Shown: positions 35,801 to 48,589 of the stretch, piece after piece
Numbering within the stretch: position 1 is the stretch's first letter
How the letters are laid out: each line of letters begins with the position of its first letter
Assembly (NCBI GenBank): GCA_903813345.2
Contig: CAIIXF020000001.1
Coordinates: forward strand, 47,511,885-47,571,884
Origin: Owenia fusiformis
Taxonomy: Eukaryota; Annelida; Polychaeta; Sabellida; Oweniidae
Direction of reading: 5' to 3'
DNA length: 60,000 nucleotides
Translations under genes and position numbers: made by a program
Notes under the pieces: model-generated
The model's input: only the letters and a program-made list of their open reading frames with translations
What the model was told of the DNA's origin: nothing
Database searches by the model: none

Positions 35801-38800
35801 AGGAATGACACACGAAACTTCTGTTCGCCGCAAATTTTTAAACATGTTCAAAATTTCAAACGCATCCATACGAACACAATATACCTGCTGCTGCAGTGTT
35901 CGATGTGCTGTCACGCGTATTTACTATTGGGAACGAATTTGACTCATGTCCTATTCGCCAGCATACGCAAGTTGATGTTTGGATTTTTCGCTGAATATGT
36001 GAGGGGGCCTTTATTTACAGCAGGTTGCGTATGATTTTTTGCGACAGTTTGCGAATTACTGATTTACTTACACTTGTATTGGATACTCAGCTTTCATTCC
36101 ATGTAAAGAAAACATAAATTGATAAAACATTGACGAATGGAGCGGTTACAACGACAATTACTTTCAGGGATTTTCAGAAATTTTCGTCCAGTGTATTTAA
36201 TATACTGGAATTATACTCTATTTTTAACATTATAATGATATGGATACTCGGGTTTCATTCCATGTAAGAGCAATAGATACAACATACATTATTGGGTGGG
36301 AGTGAATGAGCCTTATTTTCTGGCGAATATTTAACGTTTAGCCCTTGATCTTTATATGCTTCATTTAGAATCCTAGATAAATGTATTAATGATCAAACAC
36401 GATTGGCCTTCGTGGAATATCACCTTTGGAAGATGCATGTCCTCATACCAATAGAATGAAATATTTGTTTAACATGTGACGGTGATTTAAAAATGATCTG
36501 AGTCATTTGACTCTAAGGCTAATTTTAATCGGGGATTATGAAATAGATTGCACGTACGTATTCAAGTGAAAATTCACACACCAGTGATATCTTAATGACA
36601 TGATAAGAACTAAGAAAGGAAGATCATGTAAAAATGCGTAAAAACACTGACTTATATTTCCGCTTTGCAACAAAATTAGTTGACTGAAATTAGAGATGCT
36701 TCCTAGACGAAACTATTGATAAACTCAAAGAAGTGAACAATTACAAATGGTATGCTCAATCGGGAAGAAGCCATGTATGGTATTTCTCATCGTCTATCAA
36801 GTACAAGTTGTGCGAAAAAGATTGTGGGTGGGTTCGATTGGAACGCTGTTTGTTGTTACTCTAATTTCAGCAACGGAACTCTTGTTTAAAAATCATGTAT
36901 TGATACACGTACCATCGTCACTGAGAATACTTGAGCTGAATGCTGAATTAGGAAATTTCTGGAAATGGTTATTTCTCCAACGATATAGGCCAACTTATGT
37001 AGTCTGGAATTTGGCTATTAATAAAGTATTAATTGAATCGGACAAAAACAATTTGTAGAAATGTATATCTTTATAATACAAAGTTAAACGATTTTGACCG
37101 CAATATAAGAAGTGATTCTTTAATCGTTGGCATTCTAATCCCGTACTTCCGCATTGCTAAAGTATTTCTTACAAAAAAAGCATAATTAATCAAACGAAAA
37201 TAAACAAATCATCTTCTTTAATCTAATAAGTCCGAGCTCGTATATCTCACCATAATTCATTATTTTCATTTCAAGACTTGCATTGAATACTGCGCACTTT
37301 TTATGCCTACGTGATCCTGACCTATTTGATTACTATAATCTGATGTACAAATAGTTGATCTGAAATTGACAGAAAATGGGGAAAATGTTTCTCGCTTTCG
37401 CTGATTCTCCCTTAATTAGCCAGTATAACAACTCTATTATGTCTACCATCATTTAAGAAATATATTTGGAATGCCTGTTATCAAAGGTGTTATCCTTGCG
37501 ATAAGATTCAAGTAGGAATCCGAATTCGATCGCGTGTTTAGACAAATATCGCGCTGCCAATGCAACACCTACATTTATCATGGGTTGGTGCTTTAATTCC
37601 TGAGTATACTTGAAAAGTTGCAATTCGTTCCTAAATATCAGTCAAGTAAACTTTCAATAAAATGAGAATGTGGGTTAAGTGATCTATAAAGCGGATTTCA
37701 TATTCCTTGCAAAACAACTGTGAAAGACAGAACTACGCGTATCAGAAGTCGGGGAAAGTGACCGGCTGGGATTGAACAAATTCGATTTCCTCGACATAAA
37801 AGTGTCTCCTCCGAAATCATCACCAGTAACTGCCATTCAAGCGCATTTGTTGATGTTTCCTTCGGGAATTTATGGAATAACATGGATTAAAGCTGTTTCA
37901 GTACTGGCATAATAGTACATGCGCAATCCAAAACAATTTCTCTTTAAGCTAAAACTACTTTAAAACAATATCATGATAGATTGTTTAATTACTATTTTAC
38001 GAACTTTCTTGGTAACCATAACAACTCAATGAATATTCCACTGGAGTCCTTGGCACTAAATAAAATTATTAAACAATTAAACGATAATTCAACGTGAAGA
38101 TATCACCCCGGGATATAACCTATGGGTCTTTATGACATTTGTATTTCATTCATGTTTAGGGTTACCGGTAAAGTTATCTTTGCGGCATAAAACCAAAGTG
38201 CTTACATTGCTCTACCGAACGACGTTTGACCCAAAGAGTCATATATTAAAAAAAACAGCTGATTTTCTGACACTGTTAGGCTACCCTCGCCGGTTAGTTG
38301 CTAATAAATGTTACTGTGGCATTTTCAGAGAATTCCAGAATAATTGATTTTGAAGAGATCTAGCTAATAATGCAATTCAAATGAATTCATAGAATGTTAA
38401 AATAAAGATAATCTAAGAATAAACTTCTTCTATATCAATCTATTGTCAAAGCATTGCCCATTTGTAAACATACTAGTAGTCATTTGATTTCTAATATCAC
38501 GATTGTTGTTTACATTTGTTCTCGTGCTGATTATAATGGAACCAAATGCTTCCGTGCATACATCAGAATATTTTTATAAACTCGGTCAGTACAAAGTATT
38601 TATTATTTGTTTCGGTATATAATCGTCACAAATTCAAGACAGGTCTGCAAAAACATCCTGATATAAAATACGACCTAAGAGTGTATAAATCAAAAACAAC
38701 TTGAGAGCAATTTAAATTGAATGTGGCTTGAACTGGACTTTGGTGTTTACACTCGGTTACTGATAAATGCTATAATTGGTTCATTATCACGCTATTGCAA

Positions 38801-40500
38801 ATATTCATCAAAACGTATAAAGGGCAACAATCGAAAAGTACTATCAGATAGAAGTTATTAGAATTGCCAATGGCATCGAAAGTGAATAACTGCACATAAA
38901 TCAACATACAAGTAAAGGTGCTCATAACCCAATTCTGCCAACATATATTTTGGATAATCGTGTTCAACGTTTACATTAGAATGAAAGGGGTTTTCAAACA
39001 ATAAAATATAAATAAACAGATTTAACCATAATGCCATGCAGCTATAAGTTGTAGTTTAACCATGAAAACCACATTGTTTAGATATGTTTCATTTCCAGAT
39101 GCAACTTTTGATTGCCTGCTCACTTTTAACTTTCCTGGACAAAAATTCATGCAAAAGGTCATGCAGCCCATTTTCACAATGTTTTAAGCCCTTTTCAACT
39201 GATTTTGGGCCAAAATTGTAAAATTTGAACCCCTTGGATTTTCTTAAAAACTGAATGAAACCCCTTGGCAAAAGCTGGCTACGAGCCTCATTCAGTAGTA
39301 CTTATCATATATGCATTTTGATCAATTCCATTTATCGCGTATTTAACCCTAATCTGTTTTCAAATGGGCTTACACTAATTGTATTTTGAATCGTTCCAAA
39401 GATATATCTGATAATTGAGGCGCAAGTAGCATATCCGACGTTGTGGTGAATATTATACAATAAAATAAATACCAGCTGTTCCAAATTTGATCCCTGTGGT
39501 ACTCCACAATATTAAAACGTTCCCTGTTGTAACTGCTCAATTCTCTTAAAGTATTCATTCTTTTCCTAATCAAAGTAAAAAGATTGTCACCTCGTATCAA
39601 ACTTACATTAGAAAATATGATCTTGATGAAGTAAATATGTATGGCCCAGACAAACTCGGTGAGAATATAATTATTTCATCTGGCTAATTTCATCCCACGT
39701 CTCAGAACTGAATATAGAGTAATTGATAATGACCGGAAATAACAATAGTCTCATTGGAGCAATCCCGGTAGGCGAATACGTTAGTCTATAAAGTTATTCT
39801 TGAAACGTAGGTGCTTGTCATTTTTGTTCATAGATATGTCTTACCTTTCAAAAATTGTGACCTTTGAAACTTCAATTTGCATTTTTAGGTCTTTGAACTC
39901 GAAGACTGGCATAGAAAATGACTGGTTGTTATTATACAATAATAAAAATAAATTTCACAATTGTCCATTCAATTCTCATTAGGTTAATTATGCTATGTAT
40001 TCATTGATAAGGTTTGAATTGTTCCATTGGGGATAAGTTGTTGCCAGTCGAAAAGATGAGCTATATCAAGCTGAAGATCGTAGATAATTAACGGAAATGT
40101 CATCTATCTGTTCTAAAATTACCTACAAATGACGTCAGGCACTCAATAAATCCCAATACGATCAATATTTGAAGTTAATGTTTGTCTTTAGAATACAGAA
40201 GCAATTGATATATTGGTTTTACTCGTAGAAACTTCTGCAGAATTCCGGTGTACGTACACATAGAATCAGCTGTTAAGTGCATTAGCCAGCTGAGAGAAGA
40301 GAAAGACTATCAGATTGATGTTTTAAGAGTATATGGCTGTCCTGATGCAGGTTTGCTCAGCCTGTGTCGGCCAAGGCTCCCATAATATGTTGACTTGCTC
40401 CAGGGTAGTTCTCTTGTGGTCAGGGTTTACCAGGGTATGCTGGATCGGGGTTAAGTCAAGGTTTGGAGCTTGGAGAGAGCTATTTATGCAGGTCTAGTGG
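32810..40500. other. Gene-poor spacer
   Basis: Apart from the 105-bp MITE at 35228, I see no conserved coding segment, RNA gene or bounded repeat. The longest ORFs (about 100 codons at 35741 and 36747) lack motifs, splice context or coding-like composition. A fragment resembling the 'ctggctacg(a/g)gcc' MITE end lies near 39275. Confidence 0.5.
35228..35332. mobile_element. 105-bp MITE with 9-bp target duplication (copy 2)
   Basis: It has the same family ends as the copy in PNO intron 2 (tagccttgcctaagtcggt and its inverse). It is flanked by AAAAATAGC (35219-35227) and AAAAATAGT (35333-35341), matching at 8 of 9. Confidence 0.75.
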
Positions 40501-40531
40501 CTAAGACGATATAGGGGGACATTGGACGCTG

Positions 40532-40608
40532 ATTGGTTGCTCACTTCGGAGCTCACGTCGAAATCAGCTGATTGAGAAAATATTATTACAAGACAGGCAA
40601 TAAAAAAG
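40532..40608 (+). promoter_or_regulatory. Candidate core promoter of the activin-like gene
   Basis: ATTGG (inverted CCAAT) lies at 40532-40536 and an A/T-rich TATA-like aataaaaaag at 40599-40608, about 120 bp before the start codon. This spacing would place transcription start near 40630-40640. No TSS data were used. Confidence 0.4.
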
Positions 40609-40726
40609 CCGGCATCCACGGAACACTTTCCTTTATAACTTTGTGATCTCAGTCGACGTCTGGTGGAGAGCTCCTACAGAGCAATCCTTGTGGAGGAATA
40701 ATATCTATGGACGCTCACAAGGAAGC

Positions 40727-41237
40727 ATGTCGAACCGAGTAACAAACGCCATCATATGTGCCGTACTGCTTGGTGTCATCAGCTGTAGTGTTGCACACAA
40801 TCACCATAGACACGGCAATAACCATGGTAACAATTACCAGAGAGACCGGGCGGCTGATGACACAAGTCATCGGTTGCTCGGGGAACACACTCGCAACACA
40901 CAAGAAGATGTTGCAGCAGCTGATACTGCACAAGAGGTTGAGTGTGAAACATGTGCAAATGCTAGAAAATTAGAACAATTATCTCCAGAAGAATTAAAAG
41001 CTCTTAGAATAGAATACATAAAACAAGAAATTTTAAATAAATTAAGAATGACAGAAAGGCCACCTAAAGTGAATAGCACAAGGCCAAGTTTACCACAGGC
41101 CCTTATTGAAGAAGATATTGTCGACGATGACGTTCCGATAAACAATGGTCATATGTCATACATACAAAATGATAATCCCGATGAACCACCTGAGTATTAT
41201 GAAAAAACTGAAAAAGTTATTGTATTTGGAGAGCCCG
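40727..41237 (+). CDS. Activin-like exon 1
   Basis: The start is at the first in-frame ATG, which is followed by a signal peptide. The frame stays open for 84 nt upstream without an ATG. The donor cccg|gtaagt is strong, with exit in phase 1. The encoded C-terminal part is acidic (EEDIVDDDVP, NPDEPPEYYEKTEK). Confidence 0.85.
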
Positions 41238-44200
41238 GTAAGTACTTTAGATATTACTTTACAATAATAAAATTGAAACGCTCGTGACGGTGACCCGAGA
41301 GGCAATGTATGAAGTGACGTATCCTATTAATTTGATATCCAGTAAATACAATTAAAAAACGTCCGCTATTCACTTAAGATACGACTGGTGTGTTGTTTAT
41401 GTACATTTGTAATTTGTCAATTTTGGCATGATGTTGTTCTCGTGGTTGTTTTCAAGTTTTGTTTTGGATATCTACTGTAATTAATAACGCATGCATATTA
41501 GACCCATTGACATAGTTACCAGATAAATGTTTCTTTACACTTGCAAGTAAATATGCATGGTATCATTTAACTTATTTCAATGTAATATGAATTCCTGATG
41601 ATCGTATCTTCTTCAAATTATTCATACTTAACATTTTCACGTTCTGGGGATATTTTTCTGAACACTTTTCTAAGATATTTGAACGAATAAAGTTTCGCGA
41701 AAAATCATCAACATAACGTTTCAGTATGGTCGTTTGTGCATAAGGTTTAAGGTAGATAAAGATATTGTTAAACTTTAAAATAATATACTCTTTGTGGAAG
41801 GATCAATTTTTCAATTACATAGCAAAATATATATTTCAAGGAGAGATGCAAGTATTAATCCCTATAATGATATTAACCCTTTAATGTCTGAGGACGTTAG
41901 CTGATTAGGACTTATGCAGCGTTTGCAAATTCTGCCGGCTGATGGTTTAACTTACTTTTATGGCCAGTTCATTTAAATATGGATAGTACCAGGTTCTATT
42001 CACATTCAAATCAGTTGGCCATAAAGCAGTAGTTTAATCCGTCAGCCGGTAGTTGATTTCACGAACGCTATCTCAGTTCAGAAGAGTTTCTATATGATGA
42101 TGCGGTGTCTGAATAGTGTTCCTGGAAGGTACAGATGGAAATCAGTCAATAAAGTTATTTTTGAAAAAAATGTTTCTGGACAATTCAAACAGGTCAATAA
42201 TACTTGAAGTAAATTCTGAAATAAAATTTAAAAAACGAACAAAATATTGTCACCGTGAAATCGCAACAAATACACACAAAGAAGTTAATAATTGAACAAA
42301 GCAATATGGTATAATCGTTCGACGTTGCAATATAACATACAGACGTTAGTCAGAAAACACCTTGCTAGAATATGCACTATATTAGAACCTGAAATATTGT
42401 GTTGACAAAAAGCCAAACGGAGAGATGCCACAGAGTTGAAATTTGCAATGATGGGCCAGTCTACAACTGGAATGATATGAGGAATGCCTTCAACTGAAAA
42501 AAATGGGAAGAGCTCGACCTTAACTAAATTGTCTAAATTTAATATGACTTATCGAATTGCTTGATTATATGTCAATTTGATGTAATAATGCAATTAATAT
42601 TTACAATAATATATCTTTACAGTATGTGATTTTGGAAGATATCATTATGAGTATTTATTACGAGTAATGATAATAGGATAAGTTATTATTGGATATATCC
42701 GATGATTTTTTCCAAAGTTTGTTTTTATGCACGTGTATATGTGGTTTTATTGAAAACAATGATATTTTTAATATCACATTTATATGCGCGAAATAACCGA
42801 CCGTATTAATACCATTCAAAGGACGTATTATACCTTTTAACCAGTATGATTGATACATTTATTGTATCATAAAAGTTGCATAATTATAAAAACATTTGTT
42901 CAGTGATGTTGATTTTCTACATCTTCTTAGCTATATCAATTAATAATTGCATATGATTAAATTAAAGAGAGAATCGGGTCTAGCGAGCAAGCAAAACGAA
43001 AATTTATTCAATTTTAGAGTATTTTTGTCTCACATCATTCCTTGTCTATTTTCTAAAACTCCTCAACGTACATACTTTATTCAAGGAAAACGTTTTAGAG
43101 GATTTTTACAATAATGTGTTATTTTTCTATCATTTATGGTTACCATTTTTATTATTTGAGATAATTTAAACACTTTCTCCCACTTTTGCACTTTGAATAA
43201 TAACGTCACCAATTTATAACATATCGCTGATAAAAATGGAAACAATTACGTTAATTTCCTCATATCTTTGTCATTTTAAGAAATAACCCCCTGATATTTT
43301 ACACATTTGCATATCATTCAGTTTCCTACCAATCTACTATATTTCATAACCAGCAGATTGATAGTAACAATGTTACATCACTTTAACCCTAGTGGCCACT
43401 TTTGCACTGTCGGGAAACCTGCACTCTTCGTCCAAAATGCTTGCAATTTTTCACCCCTTTTGATCTGATTCTGCCTTTAATAAATAAGACTACGAGCTGA
43501 TCTACACTGCCATGCCTTGTAATATCAATTAAATCAATCTGAATTACTTGTCATAGAAAAGGATGTTGCATAACTTTTAACATTATTTTTAGAGTATAAA
43601 CATGTTTTTGCCAAATTTCACTTTTGATTAACAGGAAAGTAATTACGAGAACTTATAAAATTGTGATGACATACCAGTGTGAATCTAACCGATTTTCGAC
43701 CATATGTCACAGTTTCTCGCCAGGAGCCAAATTTTGTTTTCAGTTTAGCCGAGAATGAATATGGGCTAATCGCATAATCTGATTTACTGTTACATTGGAT
43801 AAACCAACTCATGAATCAAAAGTTTGAAAATACATTTAGGACAATTTTACAGTCAGTTGACAGAATTTAGCGCTAAGTGTCACTGCTTAATTTGCTGTGA
43901 AAGGCTCCCAATTGTTCGAAGTGGCACTTGCCACTTGGGACCTGCCAAATCCTCCACCTCCTGGTTATTTACCGGGGATCAAAGCTGCGCTTACAATATC
44001 AAGGTTGATGCACGCTCTCCAGCGCCATCCAAGTTGTCCACTTACGTAAAATGTATATTGCAATGTAAGAGCTCCTTGAAACAAAATGAATCAGAAATAA
44101 AACAAGTTTAAAAAAGAAAGTAAATGCTTTTTGGCTATGATGTGCTGGAGCATGAAACTGAGTTACCGGCAAATTCTTTGGTGTCAATGTCATACATCCA

Positions 44201-47200
44201 GGCCGGCTCCAAAGACATCAAAGGCATGTGCCACAGGTAATGATATCAATGAAAGTATGTTTACTAGTCCAATAATAATGTCAAATGAAAGTATTTTCAA
44301 AACATCTTTTCGTTTTAGTCAACATGAACACAATGAATATTCAAATTCGTCAAATCTTACCATAAGAGAAGCAAATACTTGTTCAGTTTAAACCGCTCAC
44401 TAACTAAGGAATTCTTACTAAAGTACAATTTGCAAAAAGTGCCGTGTTTTCTGTGTATTTTCTCCAATTTGCCTTTCAATCGTTTGATTTCTCTTCTTTT
44501 AAACAGACCTCCATCTTACTATTACTAACCTCTTCTGTTATTTAAAGAAAATAAGCGAAACGTGTACAGATGATCATGGGAGTCGACGCATATTATCGAC
44601 TCCAAATAGATGCAAATTTGTCATTTTTGTCATTTATTTCAAAATTCTGAATCCTGGAAAAGACCCAAGGGTCTATTTTGACTTTTGAGATCATGCAAGT
44701 GTTCATGCACCTAGATACAAACTAGTTTTACTTTCTCAATTAGTAAATTGTAATTAGAGTGTTATCATTCAGGTTGAAACTTGAACTGTTCTATTGATAA
44801 AATCTATGTCATATTGCCCATAGGTTCATACTTCAAACTTCAAGGCATTTGGTATACCGATTTTTGTTTCTTTCATGAAATTAAAAATCCGTTAGAAGAA
44901 CCTCCACCAGAGGCCATGCACGCGCATATTTCAATCAATAATCGATGGTGATTATATATAGCAAAATAAATAACATAAAAATAACAAAATACCAAGCATG
45001 ATATACAGATTAGAACACGTGGTTTTAAAATGGTTATGCTCTTAAAAACCATATTTCCAATTTCCAATTTTCGAATTTTATGGGATATTTGCTCAATTTG
45101 ATTTGCTCGTTTTCATTATTGGGATGTGAGGCTTCCGCATATTGTAACACACCAATAGATAGCTTTTATATAATACAACGATATAAATAAACAATCGAGC
45201 ATAAAAAGTCCAACGTTTAAAATTGAAGTGCCAACCACAAATCGGATAAGTCAACATCAATCTCAAGTGCACTTGAATTAAACTCTTTACTTAAAATAAA
45301 ATTGAAAGGTAAACACAATAATCGCGAGTTACATAATGAATGTGCAAAAGATCTTTGACTTTAGATTTTATATGGTTTATGTTGATGCATGCCACGCGAG
45401 TTTTCTATTGTTGAACCCTGGAGATTGTTAAGTGCATACACTTTCATAAATGGTGTTATGATAATTATTGCTTACAGGATAAGGTCAATTGCAAGCAAAT
45501 TAGGAATAACTAACTGTTTAATCAGATAGGACCTTACAAATTAATTATCTGTTAAATCGAGCAGACGTCCCAAAACGTTTCCCGGTTGACATTTTTTTCT
45601 TGGATTCAAGGATATTATTTTTTCTTTCATTTGAATGAAAAAGAATTTGGTCATAAGGTTTATTTAAATCTTTTCAAAAAGTCCCACCAAAAGCCAATAA
45701 ACCTGCAGGGACCTAACGTGCTTAGACCAAGGACGAGGTGTTTTGTATGAGTGAATGTGAACTACCTCTCTTCAGTTCTTCATTCAACTAAATGTTCCAA
45801 AGGTCCAGGCCGAGCCTTTTGTACAAAATGTTACAAGTATATTTAAAACAGACCAAGTTACCAAACGTATAAATGCTGATGAAGATGGCAATAATGGCTC
45901 ACAAATAATAAAATAACCGCGTTCTATCACGTTAACTCTATCTGTTTCCAAATAATGGTAAACTATTCACACATAGCTAGGCGAGGTGTGTCCGATTCCA
46001 ACCAATCTGAACAGAGTATCCACATAATGAACAGTGTGTGAAATATAAATAACACAATTCGATTAGATTAATTAGAAGATGCCATTGTTAAAGAATTTAA
46101 GCCCAAGACTCAATGCATTGTAGCTGCTTCATTCCACTGGGCTTAAATCCTTTAACAATGGCATCTTCTCATCATGATAAACCATGACATCTCATTTCTT
46201 CTCAGCCCTGTTTTAGATGAAACAGAAAGATGCTATTAGTATCAGAATGGCATCTTCTAATTAATCAAATCACGTTGCTATTTGTTTCCAAGCTCTCAAC
46301 TTACTTTTGCATTTAAAAAAAAGACAAATCATTCATGTAAGATACACTCCCTCCAAAAGTTTGGAAATCCTAGCTTCCATTGTTTAGCCTTGTATAATTA
46401 CGCTTGTACTGCTGAACCAACAGAAGAGTTGATGCCAAACCTTTGAAGAGGGTTGTGTATTACAAGATTATCACAAAGCATATCTAAAATAGTAAGACCA
46501 ATGTTACTTTTCCAAAAGTTTTAATCTGCTAATAGACCTAACGGTGAGAAATGACATTTTGTGTAAAAGTCGCTCCTGAAGGAATACGCACTAGATCTTG
46601 CACCTTATATTGTTAGTTTTGCTTCAAGACTATGGACACCCCCTCTCCCTATCTACTTAACCAACTTGACAAGGATAAGGGGTTCGAAGTCTTGAAGGAA
46701 GAGTATATATGTGTAGTAGGTGGTATTATAGAAGACGTCAATGCTACACATCCGCTCCAATCGCAGGACTCCAAGATACAGGATATCTTGCTTTGGAGGA
46801 TGATGTTACGCCATGCGTCAATTTCAATGTTTTGATAATACTTCTTAGTATTATCATTCTATTACTTAGAACTACTGTACCAAATTTCCGCCAATTGCTT
46901 TTTTATTATTTGTTTTTGTTTTCCAGTCGTAAACAAATGTCACGGCACTCGGAAGTCGACCTGTGTGCATTTCGAGTTTGGGAATAAGATTCCTGGTGCA
47001 GACAGGGTATCATCAGCTAAGTTGTGGGTCTACAAACGCCCAGATCCTGCTGACAATCGCTTCAACCAAACACTGACTATAACCCAACAGCTCGGCGGCC
47101 CAAACGCCAGCAGATTCCATAGGGGGAAAGTAGTTGGTACCCAAGAGACAGACCTCGAATATGGTTGGGTGCAGATTGACATGAAACACACCGTCCATCG

Positions 47201-47322
47201 TTGGATGTCCAAGTCGAAGTACCCTAGAACCATCGAGGTCAGCTGTAAAACGTGTCGCCGAAATAGTGGATCTCCTATAGAAATTGACGGCGATCACAAG
47301 CCATTCATCGTTACATATTTAC
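40727..47322 (+). CDS. Activin/inhibin-beta-like TGF-beta precursor, prodomain part only
   Basis: This is a secreted ligand precursor of the activin branch, which signals through type I/II receptor kinases and Smad2/3. Exon 1 (40727-41237) and exon 2 (46927-47322) join in phase 1 and give 302 residues of prodomain. Visible features: hydrophobic signal peptide at 7-21 (NAIICAVLLGVISC); His-rich stretch at about 25-36; a CETCANARK cysteine pair followed by LRIEYIKQEILNKLRM, the latency helix region of activins and myostatin; NST glycosylation sequon; CHGTRKSTC; ASLW-like AKLWVYKRPD; second pair CKTC; HKPFIVTYL. The second CxxC and the intron at VIVFGEP favour activin/inhibin beta over myostatin. 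Neither the furin site nor the mature cysteine knot is within the window. Confidence 0.8.
41931..42056. repeat. Palindromic MITE
   Basis: The left arm, tgccggctgatggtttaact followed by ...tatggcca, pairs with the right arm, tggccataaagcagtagttt and aatccgtcagccgg. Confidence 0.6.
43225..43450. repeat. Half copy of the mariner-like palindrome
   Basis: It runs parallel to the left half of the element at 2984: catttgcatatcattcagtt, cctaccaatctactat, gattgatagtaacaatgtta and catcactttaa. It lacks the transposase fragment and the right half. Confidence 0.55.
46069..46263. repeat. Nested palindrome
   Basis: The segment agaagatgccattgttaaag followed by aatttaagccca is inverted at 46138-46169 (gcttaaatcctttaacaatg, gcatcttct). 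A third copy, aatggcatcttctaattaat, closes an outer inverted pair at about 46263. Confidence 0.65.
46927..47322 (+). CDS. Activin-like exon 2
   Basis: The acceptor is gttttccag|tcgtaaac. The exon enters in phase 1 and leaves in phase 1 at tttac|gtaaga. It encodes VNKCHGTRKSTCVHFEFGNK through GDHKPFIVTYL. The last cysteine pair, VSCKTC, and the HKPF..V block match the end of the activin prodomain, just before the processing site. Confidence 0.85.
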
Positions 47323-47451
47323 GTAAGAATCAGATCTGATTATTAGTCCCGACCCCGACAAATGTTTTTCACAGATCGGGATATGATGAATCGAAGTTAC
47401 ACTGTCACGTAATTTTATAGGGCTCGCGGGATATTCACGAAGTCAAACACC

Positions 47452-47565
47452 TTTATCCCGTATGAGCACTTTGTAGCACTGAGCTACGGGACAGTCAGGT
47501 TTTCAAACCCACTGTCCCGTACCAGTGCTTGGTAAAAAAATTTGCTGCGGGATAAAGTGATTTCA
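47452..47565. repeat. Small palindromic MITE after activin-like exon 2
   Basis: The segment tttatcccgtatgagcactt followed by ...tacgggaca has an inverted counterpart in tgtcccgtaccagtgcttgg and gcgggataaa. Confidence 0.5.
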
Positions 47566-48589
47566 AAACTTGACTAATGCTGATCAAAGTATATGCTATC
47601 AAGCCATCACATACATGTATCTCTATGTAATTACCATACTATATTAACCCTTGCAAAAAATTCCATTTTTCATCTTTGTACTGAATTATATCAACATCAG
47701 TCTTTTATCTTTGAAATGTTGCTAAAGTTTATTGGGAGGGGTGGCATGTACACACTTGATTCAAAATGCTATTGTTTGTGTGTGAGGGGGGGGGGGCATC
47801 TCCAGAGTTGACTCACATCATGGTCTATAAGAATCACAACTGTCACAAATCATCATTCCATCTGGTATCATTTAAATATCCTTGAATATGATTTGCAGTA
47901 TGTACATAAATCCTTGTGTGCCATCCTGTATCATATATTATGCCTATTGTTAATGTTGCATATGTCTTTTTATTTTTTAATCAGCTAATATATATGTATA
48001 TAAACACTGGTGAAGTAATGTGGTCATTCCTCAAGCCCTCCATATCATTTATCATCCTAATTGTTCATATGTCAACAGCTCCTTCCAGTGAATTAAATAA
48101 AAGTTGTTCTTCACGATAAATACCGGTGAAGTATTGTGGCAATTCCACATGCAATCTGTTTTTCCATCTATTCCCTGCTGTTATTCCACCATATTCTATC
48201 TATATGTTTTTGACATGCTGATTACCCATGCCATACATCCTGAAATAAGCAAATAATATTTAAATTATTTTCTTTTCTGTATTGTGCCTTTTGTTCATTT
48301 ATCATTCACTTATGTCCAGTAAATTGAATAAAGTACTAGAAATATGCAAACTCCATAGCGCAGCAAATGCCAAAGAACACTAAATTCATGAATCTGTATG
48401 CCACAACATAATATTTATCATCTACCTTACCCTTGATTTGCAAATATAAAAAAAAAACATTAAAATGTTACATGTATATCAGAATAATCACCAATTCAAG
48501 TATTTGGGTGACCATTTGTATTAGATCATTGGTGTGGCGAGGGGGGGGGGGGGGAGGCACGATGGGTGCAAACCCTCTTCCCCATAACC

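Larger units (their letters stand above)
41238..46926 (+). other. Activin-like intron 1
   Basis: This 5.7 kb phase-1 intron contains small inverted-repeat MITEs at 41931-42056 (gccggctgatggttta arms) and 46069-46263 (agaagatgccatt arms), and a half copy of the mariner-like palindrome at 43225-43450. I see no other gene. Confidence 0.7.

Noticed and set aside
35741-36034. 97-codon ORF, Cys/Leu rich
   Set aside because: It has no domain signature and no flanking exons. It is probably chance.
36747-37058. ATG-initiated 103-codon ORF in the spacer
   Set aside because: It shows no recognisable motif, splice context or conserved composition. This length is expected by chance in 60 kb of AT-rich DNA with six frames.
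40727-47322. Myostatin/GDF8/11 identity for the TGF-beta precursor
   Set aside because: The latency-helix region fits both, but the second CxxC pair in exon 2 and the intron position fit activin/inhibin beta better.
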